The notes under the pieces: model-generated | Told to the model about the DNA's origin: nothing | Databases searched by the model: none | Seen by the model: the letters and a program-made list of their open reading frames with translations, nothing else | In this document: positions 1 to 9,880 of the stretch, piece after piece | How positions within the stretch are numbered: the first letter of the stretch is position 1 | How the letters are laid out: each line of letters begins with the position of its first letter | Source of the DNA: Metaphire vulgaris | Lineage: Eukaryota; Annelida; Clitellata; Crassiclitellata; Megascolecidae | Assembly (NCBI GenBank): GCA_018105865.1 | Contig: CM030835.1 | Coordinates: 2,590,816-2,654,815, forward strand | Direction of reading: 5' to 3' | DNA: 64,000 nt | Position numbers and translations under genes: made by a program

Positions 1-793
1 TTGGCAGATGTGTGAATGGCTAACACGTTTGAAAGGCAAGTGAAGAGGACCTAGTAATCAGGATTTTTCAAAAATTAGGGCACTATCTCTTGTATATCAA
101 AAGTTCTTGGATTTCAGACGTTTGCCTGTGGTCATTTTATTTCGTGTTTTTTCGTGGACATTTATTCTCTATTGCTTTAACTGGACATTTTTAAACTACT
201 GAGAATGGTGTTGGCAGATGTGTGAATGGCTAGCACGTTTGAAAGGCAAGTGAAGAGGACCTAGTAATCAAGATTTTTCAAAAATTAGGGCACTGTCTCT
301 TGTACATCAAAAGTTCTCAGATTTCAGAAGTTTGCTTGTGGTCATTTTATTTCGTGTTTTTTCGTGGACATTTATTCTCTATTGCTTAAACTGGACATTT
401 TTAAACTACTGAGAATGGTATTGGCAGATGTGTGAATGGCTAGCACGTTTGAAAGGCAAGTGAAGAGGACCTAGTAATCAAGATTTTTCAAAAATTAGGG
501 CACTGTCTCTTGTACATCAAAAGTTCTCAGATTTCAGAAGTTTGCTTGTGGTCATTTTATTTCGTGTTTTTTCGTGGACATTTATTCTCTATTGCTTAAA
601 CTGGACATTTTAAAACTACTGAGAATGGTATTGGCAGATGTGTGAATGGCTAGCACGTTTGACAGGCAAGTGAAGAGGATCTACTAATGAAGATTTTTCA
701 AAAGTTAGGGCACTATCTCTTGTATATCAAAAGTGCTTTGCATTCAGAATTTTGCCTGTGGTATTCTCTTTTGCTTAAAATGGACATTTTTAT
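1..793. repeat. Tandem repeat, 210-bp period, three full units plus a truncated fourth
   Basis: Units start at 1, 211, 421 and 631, each opening TTGGCAGATGTGTGAATGGC, so the period is exactly 210 bp. Units 2 and 3 are nearly identical; unit 1 differs at a few positions. Unit 4 has lost about 30 bp in its second half and decays near 793. The array runs off the left edge, so its full size is unknown. It looks like a satellite or minisatellite; no coding content was seen. Confidence 0.95.
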
Positions 794-1330
794 CAAGGTA
801 CACTTTTACCTGTCCCAAATGTATACGTCACCGCCAGTGCCAAATATTTCCCGCTTTTGTCAACGTAAATTTAGTTACTCTGAAACTGATATCTTACCCA
901 TATCACGTACGGGATTAACGCTAAAGAAGTTAAGGTCTGAGCATTTGCACTGTGCACTAATGCATGTAAAACTCCGCGTGATGTGTGTGTGTGTGTTTGT
1001 GTGTGTGTTTGTGAGCGAATAAAGAACTGTATACAGCAAATATGGCTTCTCTGTTCACTTTGAATAAAACCAGCTTAACGCTCATTAAATATTTAGAATT
1101 GCTTGCATTTAGTTCAAAATTGAGGATAACTTGACGGCATGAAGGGTTATTTCTAGGATTATCAATTTTGGGGGTGTCGGTAAATTCTGGGGGTTCCCTG
1201 CCAAAAAGTCTGACAAGCAAAAAAGGTCATCGCATAGCTGAAATTGGGGGAGGGGTAGGGGTGTCCGGTGTCGGTCTCAAATGGGGGGTTGGGGTGTTAT
1301 GGTGTGCAAACTGCGGCTTCAATAGACCAG
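794..1330. other. Intergenic, no gene recognised
   Basis: Contains a (TG)n run near 980-1012 and a G-rich stretch at 1165-1310. That stretch includes GACAAGCAAAAAAGGTCATC at 1212-1231, a motif that recurs in several MITEs of this window. The short ORFs here have no recognisable domain. Confidence 0.6.
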
Positions 1331-1408
1331 TATTTCCCAAAATGTGGGTCGCGATCCAAAAGTGGGTCGCAGGGCTAAGTCTAATGGGTCGCGGGGTATT
1401 ATGATTGA
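1331..1408 (+). mobile_element. hAT-like repeat end, interrupted by a younger hAT element
   Basis: Begins CAGTATTTCCCAAAATGTGG and continues with repeated GTGGGTCGC blocks. This matches, in reverse complement, the right end of the element at 15815-17052, so both belong to one hAT-like family. The copy is cut at 1408 by the insertion at 1409-2317. Its distal terminus was not found. Confidence 0.6.
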
Positions 1409-2317
1409 CAGTGATGGGTAATTGCCCTTTTTTATCTAATTAATTAGAATTAGAATTAGTTGAAATTTTACAATTACAATTAGAATTAGAATTAGCAAAA
1501 TTTCACAACCAATTAATTAGAATTAGAATTAGATACCTTCTAATTTAATTAGAATTAGCAATTAGAAGTGCAGTGATAAAAATTGCGATGCATTTTAATG
1601 TAATGGCGAAAATTAATTTCATCCTCCGTAATATAGATTATATCGGAATTGCATTTTGCAAGTAAAAGTGACTCAAACAAAGTATCATCTAATCGATTTC
1701 ATTTTCTCCTATCATTAAGAATAAATCCACTGCACTATATGATCTTTCAATAGCAGCAGATGTGGCCGGTACAATATGATGCTGCAAATATAGCTGGTAT
1801 AAACAGGGAAAGTTCAATTTATGGTCCTCCCAAAAAGAAATACAATTACCGGTAGTGTTCATATTGGTTGAAGTATATAAGTAACTTCGGAGCTCTTCAG
1901 TTTCTGTTGACGTCAGCAAAGTTTCTTCCATATATCCAAATAGATCGTTGTGGGACTTAATTTGAGGTGTGACTGAGTTGTCATTGTCCACAGCCGGTGT
2001 CAAAGATGTATTGTTTATCTGCTTTGGGACTGACTTTACTTGATGTTTAATTTGTCCTTGAACAAAATATCTTTCCTCCTGAAGTTACTCTAGGATTATC
2101 CATTTTGAGTTTGAATCGTGGTTCCAAAGCACTTCTGACAAGCAAGTGTGCTAATTAGGCAACTAATTGTTCTTTTCAATTACAATTCGGTGCTATTCAT
2201 TAGAATTAGAATTAGAATTAGCAATATTTTGGAAGTAATTGATTAGAATTAGAATTAGACAGATAGCTAATTCATTAGCTAATGAATTAGAATTAGAAAT
2301 TGAATTACCCATCACTG
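1409..2317 (-). mobile_element. hAT transposon derivative, 909 bp, with perfect 8-bp target duplication
   Basis: The termini are CAGTGATGGGTAATT and AATTACCCATCACTG, a perfect 15-bp inverted repeat. Both sides carry the direct repeat ATGATTGA (1401-1408 and 2318-2325), the 8-bp duplication typical of hAT elements. Both subterminal regions (about 1435-1570 and 2165-2305) are dense in AATTAGAATTAG repeats, plausibly transposase-binding sites. The interior keeps a minus-strand transposase remnant, so this is an internally deleted, non-autonomous copy. Confidence 0.92.
1689..2003 (-). pseudogene. hAT transposase C-terminal dimerisation fragment
   Basis: About 104 codons remain. The central block reads FWEDHKLNFPCLYQLYLQ followed by VPATSAAIERSYS. 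The spacing and the P-ATSAA-ER-(F/Y)S signature are those of the hAT family C-terminal dimerisation domain, where they pack the transposase dimer. The zinc-finger BED region and catalytic DDE core are absent. The fragment lies inside the TIR-bounded element 1409-2317 and shares its fate. It cannot encode an active transposase. Confidence 0.85.
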
Positions 2318-2775
2318 ATGATTGACGCATTGAATTTTATATAGTCTATAAACTTTTATGTAATATTGAATACCGGAAAATATATCAATATTTCCCCCTC
2401 ATAATGGCTCTGGATATTATATATGAGCATCCTGATTTGCGACGCAGAAGCCTCTATTAAGCACGAGGCAAGCATTTAAAGAGCGAAATTCGCTTGAATT
2501 CATTAGGGGGCAAGCTTCAGGCTTGGGGGCTTGAGTCCCCCTCTCCCCAGCCCATTCCTAGCTACGTCCCTGGCGCAAACTGAGGATTATTGTACTTAAT
2601 TCATGGCGTAGTTAATCGTCAAACAGTGTCACGAATTCTGACGACTCGTTTGTAATCTCTTCACGTCGAAGAAGAAGGAGAAACAACCAGCGACATGACG
2701 ACCAATCATTCATGTCGCCATTAGTATTGGAACTGGTATACAAGCATCGGAAACTCTAAAAATGTAATTGAAAAT

Positions 2776-2818
<43 letters not shown>

Positions 2819-3723
2819 TATTAAAGAGTAAGAACACCGACCCAAGCAGTCATAAAATATACATAAATTGCGGCAGATTATAAGGCGTGCTGCTTCTGCG
2901 ACTCAAAGGTAGGGTATGTCGGTAGGTGTCTCCTTTGACGAGACAGCTCGATCATCGATGTTCGGCGACGATGGTATTATTAACGCCAAGTCGGCGAGTT
3001 GTTTGATCCACCTGTCGACTCAACGTGGCGGCGAAGATCAAAGGAAACCTCAAAGCAATATTGCGCCATTTAGCGCTGCGACATCGCCGCCGCCGTCGTC
3101 GTCGTCGTAAAGATCAGCTCCTTCGAAAGCGGTTGTTTTAGGTCGATTCCGAAGAAAGGCATGACGGGAAAGGGTCATTAGGATTGTTAGCCCGATGCCT
3201 TATTATCTTTTCGAGTGTCAGGTCATGACCTTTGACTCTGACGACAAAAGTGTTACCCGTCCACGGGGTCCTTACAGCGATGTAAAATTAAAGGGTTTCT
3301 GACCTGAAATTGTTCGTCGGCGATGATGATATAGGGTAGCTATTTTTGACTTAAATACCCCATAATCAGCATGCGGTCCTATCACGCTATAGGGCAACTA
3401 GAACAGAATTTGGGCGTAAGTTGCAGCAAAAACTGTGTATACGCAGAAGACTGGGGAGTGGGGGTCGATATGTCGCGAAATAGAAATGCAGATTGTTTGT
3501 AGCGGATAACGATTCTAAAGTCTTAAAAATGAGGAGATTGCCCACCGTTAGGTCTACTCGAGGTTAGGTTAGACTCACCTAGAGACTTAGACTTAGACAA
3601 ATCGATTGCTGATGCAAATGTGGATTCACGAATTTCTGAAATCGTGCATGAGGAAGAGAGCATGATCAAATGAGGACTATATAGGCCTAACTTAGTCATG
3701 AAAAGGAAAACTAGACGAATTTA

Positions 3724-3805
3724 TTAACCCCTTAACCGTGTATTTAACTGTAACTCAGTGTAAAATGGATGGATGTATATCTGGGATCCCCAGTTAAGGG
3801 GTTAA
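3724..3805. mobile_element. TTAA-bounded foldback MITE, copy A (82 bp)
   Basis: Opens TTAACCCCTTAACC and closes CCCCAGTTAAGGGGTTAA, so the ends are inverted repeats bounded by TTAA. The interior has GTAACTCAGTGTAAAATGG. Near-identical copies lie at 27352-27431 (opposite orientation) and 48841-48920, and a diverged one at 60972-61051. TTAA termini suggest a piggyBac-like target preference; there is no coding capacity. Confidence 0.85.
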
Positions 3806-4269
3806 TTCTGATGGGCGTGTGACAGTCGTGCATTTAGGCCCTACGTTGAGTAAATAAACTTACGTCAATGCAGACTTTAGAGACTCATCCTTGTCTTTGT
3901 GAAATGGGTCCAATTTTTGAAGATTCGAGTTTTCGGACGGCCAGTCTCCACAGCCGGCGATCTGCCGCAAAACTTGGGGGTGTCCATCCACTGTCCAGAC
4001 CTCCCATGCATGGGATGGTACATTCCTCATCCTTCCTTTTAAACGGCGGTGGCTGACCCCGTAAATTTGTTAAAATTTTTTTTAGTCAAGTGAGCTTTTT
4101 GTGCATTTTTGACTTTTTGACATAAATCTTATCCTTTAATTATATACCTAAATTGTGTTTTTTGCTGTCTATACTACCTGTCATACAATGGACCATGCAG
4201 ATATCTTATTAAGATGCGGGTCATTTCTCGATCGACTTTCTAACCCTTCCACAAGCACAAGATATTCGG

Positions 4270-4510
4270 CAGGACTTTCATTCTTTCATGTATCTCGTTC
4301 TCGTGTACAGTCGTTGGCGCTGGGGTGTAGCATGAAATGGCTGGGGGGGGGTGTGCTCCATTTAGAGCATTGTAGATCGGAATTGAGGCGGCCAATATTG
4401 ATTATTCTTGCAATGTTCGATGCAGTGAAGATGGGGACAAACGAAAATGTGGTTTATGTTGGGAAATTTATTCAATTCGCTGAAATTTTTACGTATCTAT
4501 ACACGCCCAC
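4270..4510 (-). repeat. 405-bp-family dispersed repeat, partial copy
   Basis: Reverse-complement match to the units at 32224-33033: CGTTCTCGTGTACAGTCGTT, TAGCATGAAATGGCTGGG, TTGATTATTCTTGCAA and GAAGATGGGGACAAACGAAA are all recognisable in order. It is part of a family with copies at 4674-4870, 31258-31500, 32224-33033 and 40145-41060. Confidence 0.7.
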
Positions 4511-4673
4511 CTTTCATTAGATCTTTCATTGGCATTGGCTGTTGCCACACCGCGAATATTGGCTTCACACACTTTGTTGCTAAAAGTCAGCTCTTTTAGG
4601 TGCTCAAATTGCTGTAATTATGTAGTGGTGTACAGCAGCTATATATTGAACACCCCATTAGCCATTTCGAAAG

Positions 4674-4870
4674 CTCTAGAAAAAAATTAAGACAGAATAT
4701 ATTGACAATTCTAGTACGGTTTGGCACAGAAAAGATGGGGACACAAGAATATGTGGGTTTAATTCGTTTCATCACTCTTCTGAATTTTTGCATATCTATA
4801 GCCTACTGTAGCACTAGTCCATGCCTTGTCCAATTTCAAACAGGCCATGTTATCAAATTTTTGTGGCGCC
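4674..4870 (+). repeat. 330-bp-type repeat, partial copy
   Basis: GCTCTAGAAAAAAATTAAGACAGAATATATTGACAATTC-like sequence continues through AGATGGGGACACAAGAATAT to the CATATCTATAGCCTACTGTA block. The same order occurs in the triplicated array at 40145-41060. Confidence 0.75.
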
Positions 4871-4959
4871 CTCCATGCATGTATGACGATGTTTGCGCCT
4901 GTCTAACTAAATACTGGACATATTCGCTAGGCATTCAGCATAACGCGATCCCTCTAATT

Positions 4960-5013
4960 AAGCGCCGAAGATCAAAGAGCAGACAGAGGCGGCGTGCTTT
5001 GATCTCGGCGCTT
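4960..5013. repeat. GC-rich inverted repeat / potential stem-loop
   Basis: The left arm AAGCGCCGAAGATCAAAG (4960-4977) pairs with the right arm CTTTGATCTCGGCGCTT (4997-5013), leaving one bulged base and a 19-base loop. It lies in a CpG-rich patch 2.8 kb upstream of TEX261. Its function is unknown. Confidence 0.6.
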
Positions 5014-5538
5014 CAAAGGTACCGCCCGCCGACGTCGTCGTCCTGCAGAGGGAAGACAGCCGCCAGGTCGTTATTGAAAGTTGAGAGGCGCCGCCTGGGG
5101 ACCATCGATCTAAGCTGACTTTGGCAGTCGTCGCAATATTTGGATTTGCAGTTTTTAATGAATGATTTTATTTATTTCCAAAAGCAAACAGTAATCATCA
5201 ATCCGATTATAAACTTATATATATATATTTATATATATATATAATACTTAATTAAGATGGGAAAATGAAAAAGGACATTACATGTTCACAGTAAATAAAG
5301 ACAATTGACATTACCATGAGCATAAGGAAACAATCAAGATTAACCTAAGGGATATAGTTGTAGCCACGACAACCCATTTCAATCGAAACACGCAACCAAC
5401 AACCACAAACTGAATATAAAACTTCTATCATTGCACTTATTTAGCGCTATTTATTAGTGCATCCAACGAGTTAGATTCATAGTAAAAGATCATGTCCGTT
5501 GTCCACGTCTAAACGAACTCGTGGTTCCTACCTAGATT

Positions 5539-5620
5539 GAGCGCTCGTGAATAAGCTGGTGCACTGCGCCAAGCTTTCGGGCAGCGCTATAGAAATGTCG
5601 TGTTTACTTACTTACTTCTT
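5539..5620 (+). mobile_element. SINE-like repeat with (CTTA)n tail
   Basis: Sequence GAGCGCTCGTGAATAAGCTG, then GTGCACTGCGCCAAG, then AGCGCTATAGAAATGTCGTG and a short CTTA tail. Partial copies: 13192-13228, 37633-37714, 41113-41165. The AGCGCTATAGAAAT end is also the 3' end of the LINE tail at 17466-17550, so the two may share a retrotransposition tail. Confidence 0.6.
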
Positions 5621-7173
5621 GGTTCAACGGTTGAAACCTCATTGGTCAGTTGTGGACCAAAGCCACACTAATCTTACGGGACGAGAAAACGTTAACAAAC
5701 CATAGAATGAAAGACCAAATAGAGCACAATGGTTCACACACACAGCACACTGAACAAATCCTACTTAGCCACTCTAAATCCCTTCTGGCTATGACTATTC
5801 CAAATTAGACTAAGCGCCAGTGGCGTAACCATTGGGGGTTAACAACCCCTAGGCTGCTCCACCCATTTTTGATTGTGTTTCACACATTTTACATTCCTTA
5901 TTTTCGAACGCGGTTTTGCGGGTTAAACCCCTCTTCTTGGCTGCAGTCGTCGTCCTGCAGAGGCAAGTTACTTTCTTTCTGCGGGTTGAAAAATTTCTGC
6001 CCGGATTGAATTTTTTTAAATTATGCCTTTAGTATTTGGATAAACTTGCTTTTGCACTGCCGTGTACGTTATTGCAATACTATTCTAATAGCCAAAACTA
6101 GTGCCTGGAAAACGTGTTTCGTGACAGGTATCAGCTAGAATTTGCAGCGTAGTCATTGTTTGGCATGTATATGTATCTACGCGATATATCGAATTTCAGT
6201 TATGGCGATAACCCTATATGGTTTCAATCCATGGACAACTAGTACGTCAACCTCTGCATCTTCCTCTACCGAAGTGGACTAGGTACAGTGTAAGGTGATA
6301 ATTGTTGCTCTGGCCGTGGCTGACTGATACCAGGGATAGCAGGCAGATTATATTCCTTTAGTCCAAAGACCCTCGTCGGGTCGGGTCCAAGACTGTTTCG
6401 TTGTCGGGTCGTCTAAAGCAAATCGCAGCTGCTTTGGTTGACCTTTTTGACCGAGAGGGTACTCCGATTCCCATGTGTATTTGGCAGGCTCGTATGATAT
6501 CAGAGCAGGTGGGGGCACTAAGAGTTGACTCTTATTACAAGTTCGCGCCCAGAGTAAATTTATTGTTTTACTCACAATTTCGCAAATAGTCATATTTTTG
6601 AAATTGAAGGCATAGTTTCAACTTTCACGGATACAGCGTCTGGATTGTAAAAAGTTGCCTGCGTTTTGGATTTCTCAAGAAAATCTAAAGAGCTGAACAT
6701 AACTGACTTATGCTTAGAAAAATATATCAGATGGTATGCCAAACTATTTCTTCGTCGATTGAAAGCTAGTCATAATTTCAGTTAAAATATCGGCGTTGTT
6801 GGAACTCTAGAAATGACCAGAATAAACAGTCTCAATCTGAATAAGGTCCCAGAGAACATTTCCAGAAACTAGATTAACAAACCATAGGAATGAAAAGACC
6901 AAGAAATCAGCCAAACGTCACAACTATATTGCAGAATTTCCATGGTTGACTACTTCTGTCCAGCAAGATGCTGCGTATTTATTCTGTTGTCGTTACCAGA
7001 GCAAAGAATTAAAGTGCACCATTTGGTGTACCTGATTGGCAGCACGCAACGGATCAAAGTAGGGTAATGGATTCACTCTTTGAAATTCATCTGTTGAGCA
7101 CTTGCGTTGCCTGAACCCCTTTTTGGGATTGTTTAAAATCCTCATGTTAATTTTTTTAAAATATTTTGTTGAG

Positions 7174-7281
7174 TGACTGTCCACAAATTACGTAAACAAA
7201 AGAGGAAGGAGTTTGAAAAGTGTTTAAGGGGAGGGGTTAAATTCGCCCAAAAATTGCTTGTGTAATTTATGGATAGCCCAT
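7174..7281. mobile_element. MITE with CTGTCCAYAAATTACGT ends
   Basis: The left end GACTGTCCACAAATTACGTA and right end GTGTAATTTATGGATAGCCC form an imperfect inverted repeat of about 20 bp around a roughly 65-bp core. Related elements: 15898-16365 (nested), 17114-17221, and single ends near 8075 and 15530. Confidence 0.65.
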
Positions 7282-7390
7282 GGTCAGCTGCCCGGGTTAC
7301 ATTTTGACTCTGGTTACGCCACTGCTTGGCTGCTCGACCCAAGATTTCCTTAGCACTATAGGATCTAACAGTCAACGCAATTGAGTAAGA

Positions 7391-7544
7391 TGAGTTTAAT
7401 ATTTGGGTAGGCTAGCATGGGAGTCTGGGGGTGCCATCCAACACGCGACAGGCCTGGTGTTGATGGAAAAAAACATTTTTTTGTTTTGGTGGATTAGTTG
7501 GGTAGGCTTAAGCCTACCCTAGCCTTTAATAAAATCCGCCTATG
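7391..7544 (-). mobile_element. MITE with CATAGGCGGATTT terminus, copy 1
   Basis: Reverse complement of the intact copy at 29801-29967. Both carry GGGTAGGCTTAAGCCTACCC, a perfect 20-bp palindrome, next to the AAAATCCGCCTATG end. The other terminus is degraded here. Confidence 0.7.
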
Positions 7545-7827
7545 GTGATGACCTTTTTAGCTTTTCAATATATATCAACGTTAGAAATCATAACGCCCAT
7601 TCCGGAAATTCTGGCTATGCCACTGAAGAGCCTAAGATAGTAAGAATACGTAATTACTGGAGTACTAGATATGTGCTATATAAACGCATGAGACTTTACT
7701 TACTTATTTTTTTATGTTTATGTTTAATTCTATGGTCTCTCTGCAGTATGATGTCTATTGTATACATGGTTGTATAGATGTTTGGAAATTATTATTTGTT
7801 TTTAGACTGTTAAATATTAATTATATT

Positions 7828-7897
7828 ATGTGGTTCATGAATTGTTTGATCGCATTTGCTTCAATTATTCAGCTATGTCTCATTGTTTTAGCATCAG
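7828..7897 (+). CDS. TEX261: TEX261 exon 1 (start codon, first TM)
   Basis: ATG at 7828; 23 codons encode MWFMNCLIAF and the hydrophobic first helix. Donor GTTAGC follows at 7898; phase 1. Confidence 0.92.
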
Positions 7898-9007
7898 GTT
7901 AGCGATTCGATGTCGTTACATTTAATCGTTTACATAGCGCCATTATTTCTGGTGTAGTTATGGTTAGCCGCAGATGCTTCGTTTTTAAAAGACTCTGCGG
8001 ATCTATATTGTTCAGGTTGAGCAGCTTAGGCACGAAAAGGGTAATTCTTCACTTTGGGGCTCAAATTATTGGGACTGTCTATTAATTACGTCAACAATTT
8101 TTGGGCAATTTTTTACTTCCTCCCCCTTGTCAACAACTCTCAAACTTTCAGTGACCCCCCCCTATAATTATATCAGAAACTTTTCCATGCTTTTGAACTC
8201 TTTCATGGTGTTGTCTGCATATTAAATAATATTTAATAATAATGTGATTTAAAGTGGTTTAGGAGGCTAAGTTAGCCGGTGTGAAAACCACTATAAATAT
8301 ATTTATATAAATATATTTGAAAATCAGGTAGGAACAAATGATTCAATTATGAATAAAACTTTTATCAAGAGCAGACTTTGAAGGTATTATTTTTATATAT
8401 TTTTATTTACAACAATTGATATTGTAAGTATTGGCATAATTTTGATGATTGAAGATTTTAATTATGTGTATTTGTAGCCGCTGGTTTATACTATTTGGCA
8501 GATATTGTGGAAGAGCACACTGTTGCCTCAGGGAAGTTTATTAAAACTCTTGTTTTTGTGAGTGGTACTCTTTTGCCATTTTACATAAATGTAAAATGTA
8601 ATAAAATCAACTTTCATAGAAAGCAATTTTATTAAGGGTGTCAGCTAAACTCTAAGCTATCTAATTTGCATATGTGAACTTTCTACCTATGCAAATGTTT
8701 AGTTAATGCATATGTTGCTCAGTTAAATCAGTTCAGAATTCAGCATTGCAATATTATTTACTGAATACGGTATATAGCAAAAGAGCTAAAAGCTGTTCAG
8801 CAAATGTTTGTTTGATCATAATCAATACTCTTCTTTTCATCACTGCAAGGCTATTTACCTTAGTTTTATAGTACTGTATGTCCTGGTTTTTATAATCATT
8901 TCATCATCATCATCGTCACCATCACCATCATCATCTTCTACTTCTTCATAGCCATCTTTATCTTCATCTTCAGCGCATTCCGTGATAGTTATAATAATAA
9001 TATAATG

Positions 9008-9061
<54 letters not shown>

Positions 9062-9796
9062 TACAGGTTTCAAATGGTTCATTAGGGTTTACCCTGTGTG
9101 AGAACCACTGTTCCTTCAGTTGTCAACCTGTTTTTGGTGAGCTGTAAACCTATGCTCACTCCCGGGTCAGTAACTGTCCACTGATGCTGGGTGTGCAATG
9201 TGCATAGCACATCAGGCTGTTGTTGTTTGATATCAAACTGAATGTTAAAATGTTAATAGTTTTATAAATGTTTGATAGTTTTATTAATATTAGCAGGCAA
9301 GTGTGATCTTGCTTGCAAGATTTTGAATTTAGTTCTGGGCATTAAAATGTTACTAGTGAGATTTTTATTTTTGGCAGGTTTCTTCAATGCTATTGATTGG
9401 CTTCGTTATATTTGAGGACTTGCCCTTAATTTTGATTGGCACATGTCTTCTGACGAATTTAATGTATGTGGTTGTCATGGGAACATTTCCACTTATTGAG
9501 CTATCGTCCCCTAAATTTCTACTTTCTCTTGGTTAGTTTATCTTCTGGTTTTAATTTTTTAGTTACTTTAATAGTGACTAATACTGTGTTTATATCAGAG
9601 CTTTGTTGACATATATTTGAACTGGTCATGTCATGAATTGTGCTCTATAGTCTATATCCATTATTTTGTGTTATTTTCAAGTTGCAAGTTTCTTGGACAA
9701 ATTGTCTAGATTTTTTGATAATACTGAAGAACTGAAATTTCTTATATATGCTTACTTATCATGTTCACATAAAATTTTGTACAGTATTATTAGAAC

Positions 9797-9880
<84 letters not shown>

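Larger units (their letters stand above)
2326..7827. other. Intergenic region upstream of TEX261: repeats, no coding gene recognised
   Basis: Contents: a possible hAT-type terminus TAGCTACGTCCCTG ending near 2571; a (TA)n run at 2779-2812; a CpG-rich patch at 2880-3120 with a 64-codon ORF that I cannot assign; an 80-bp foldback element (3724-3805); 405-bp-family repeats (4270-4510, 4674-4870); a GC-rich inverted repeat (4960-5013); SINE-like repeat (5539-5620); MITEs at 7174-7281 and 7391-7544. The CpG-rich patches could hold upstream TEX261 promoter or noncoding exons, but no splice evidence shows this. Confidence 0.5.
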
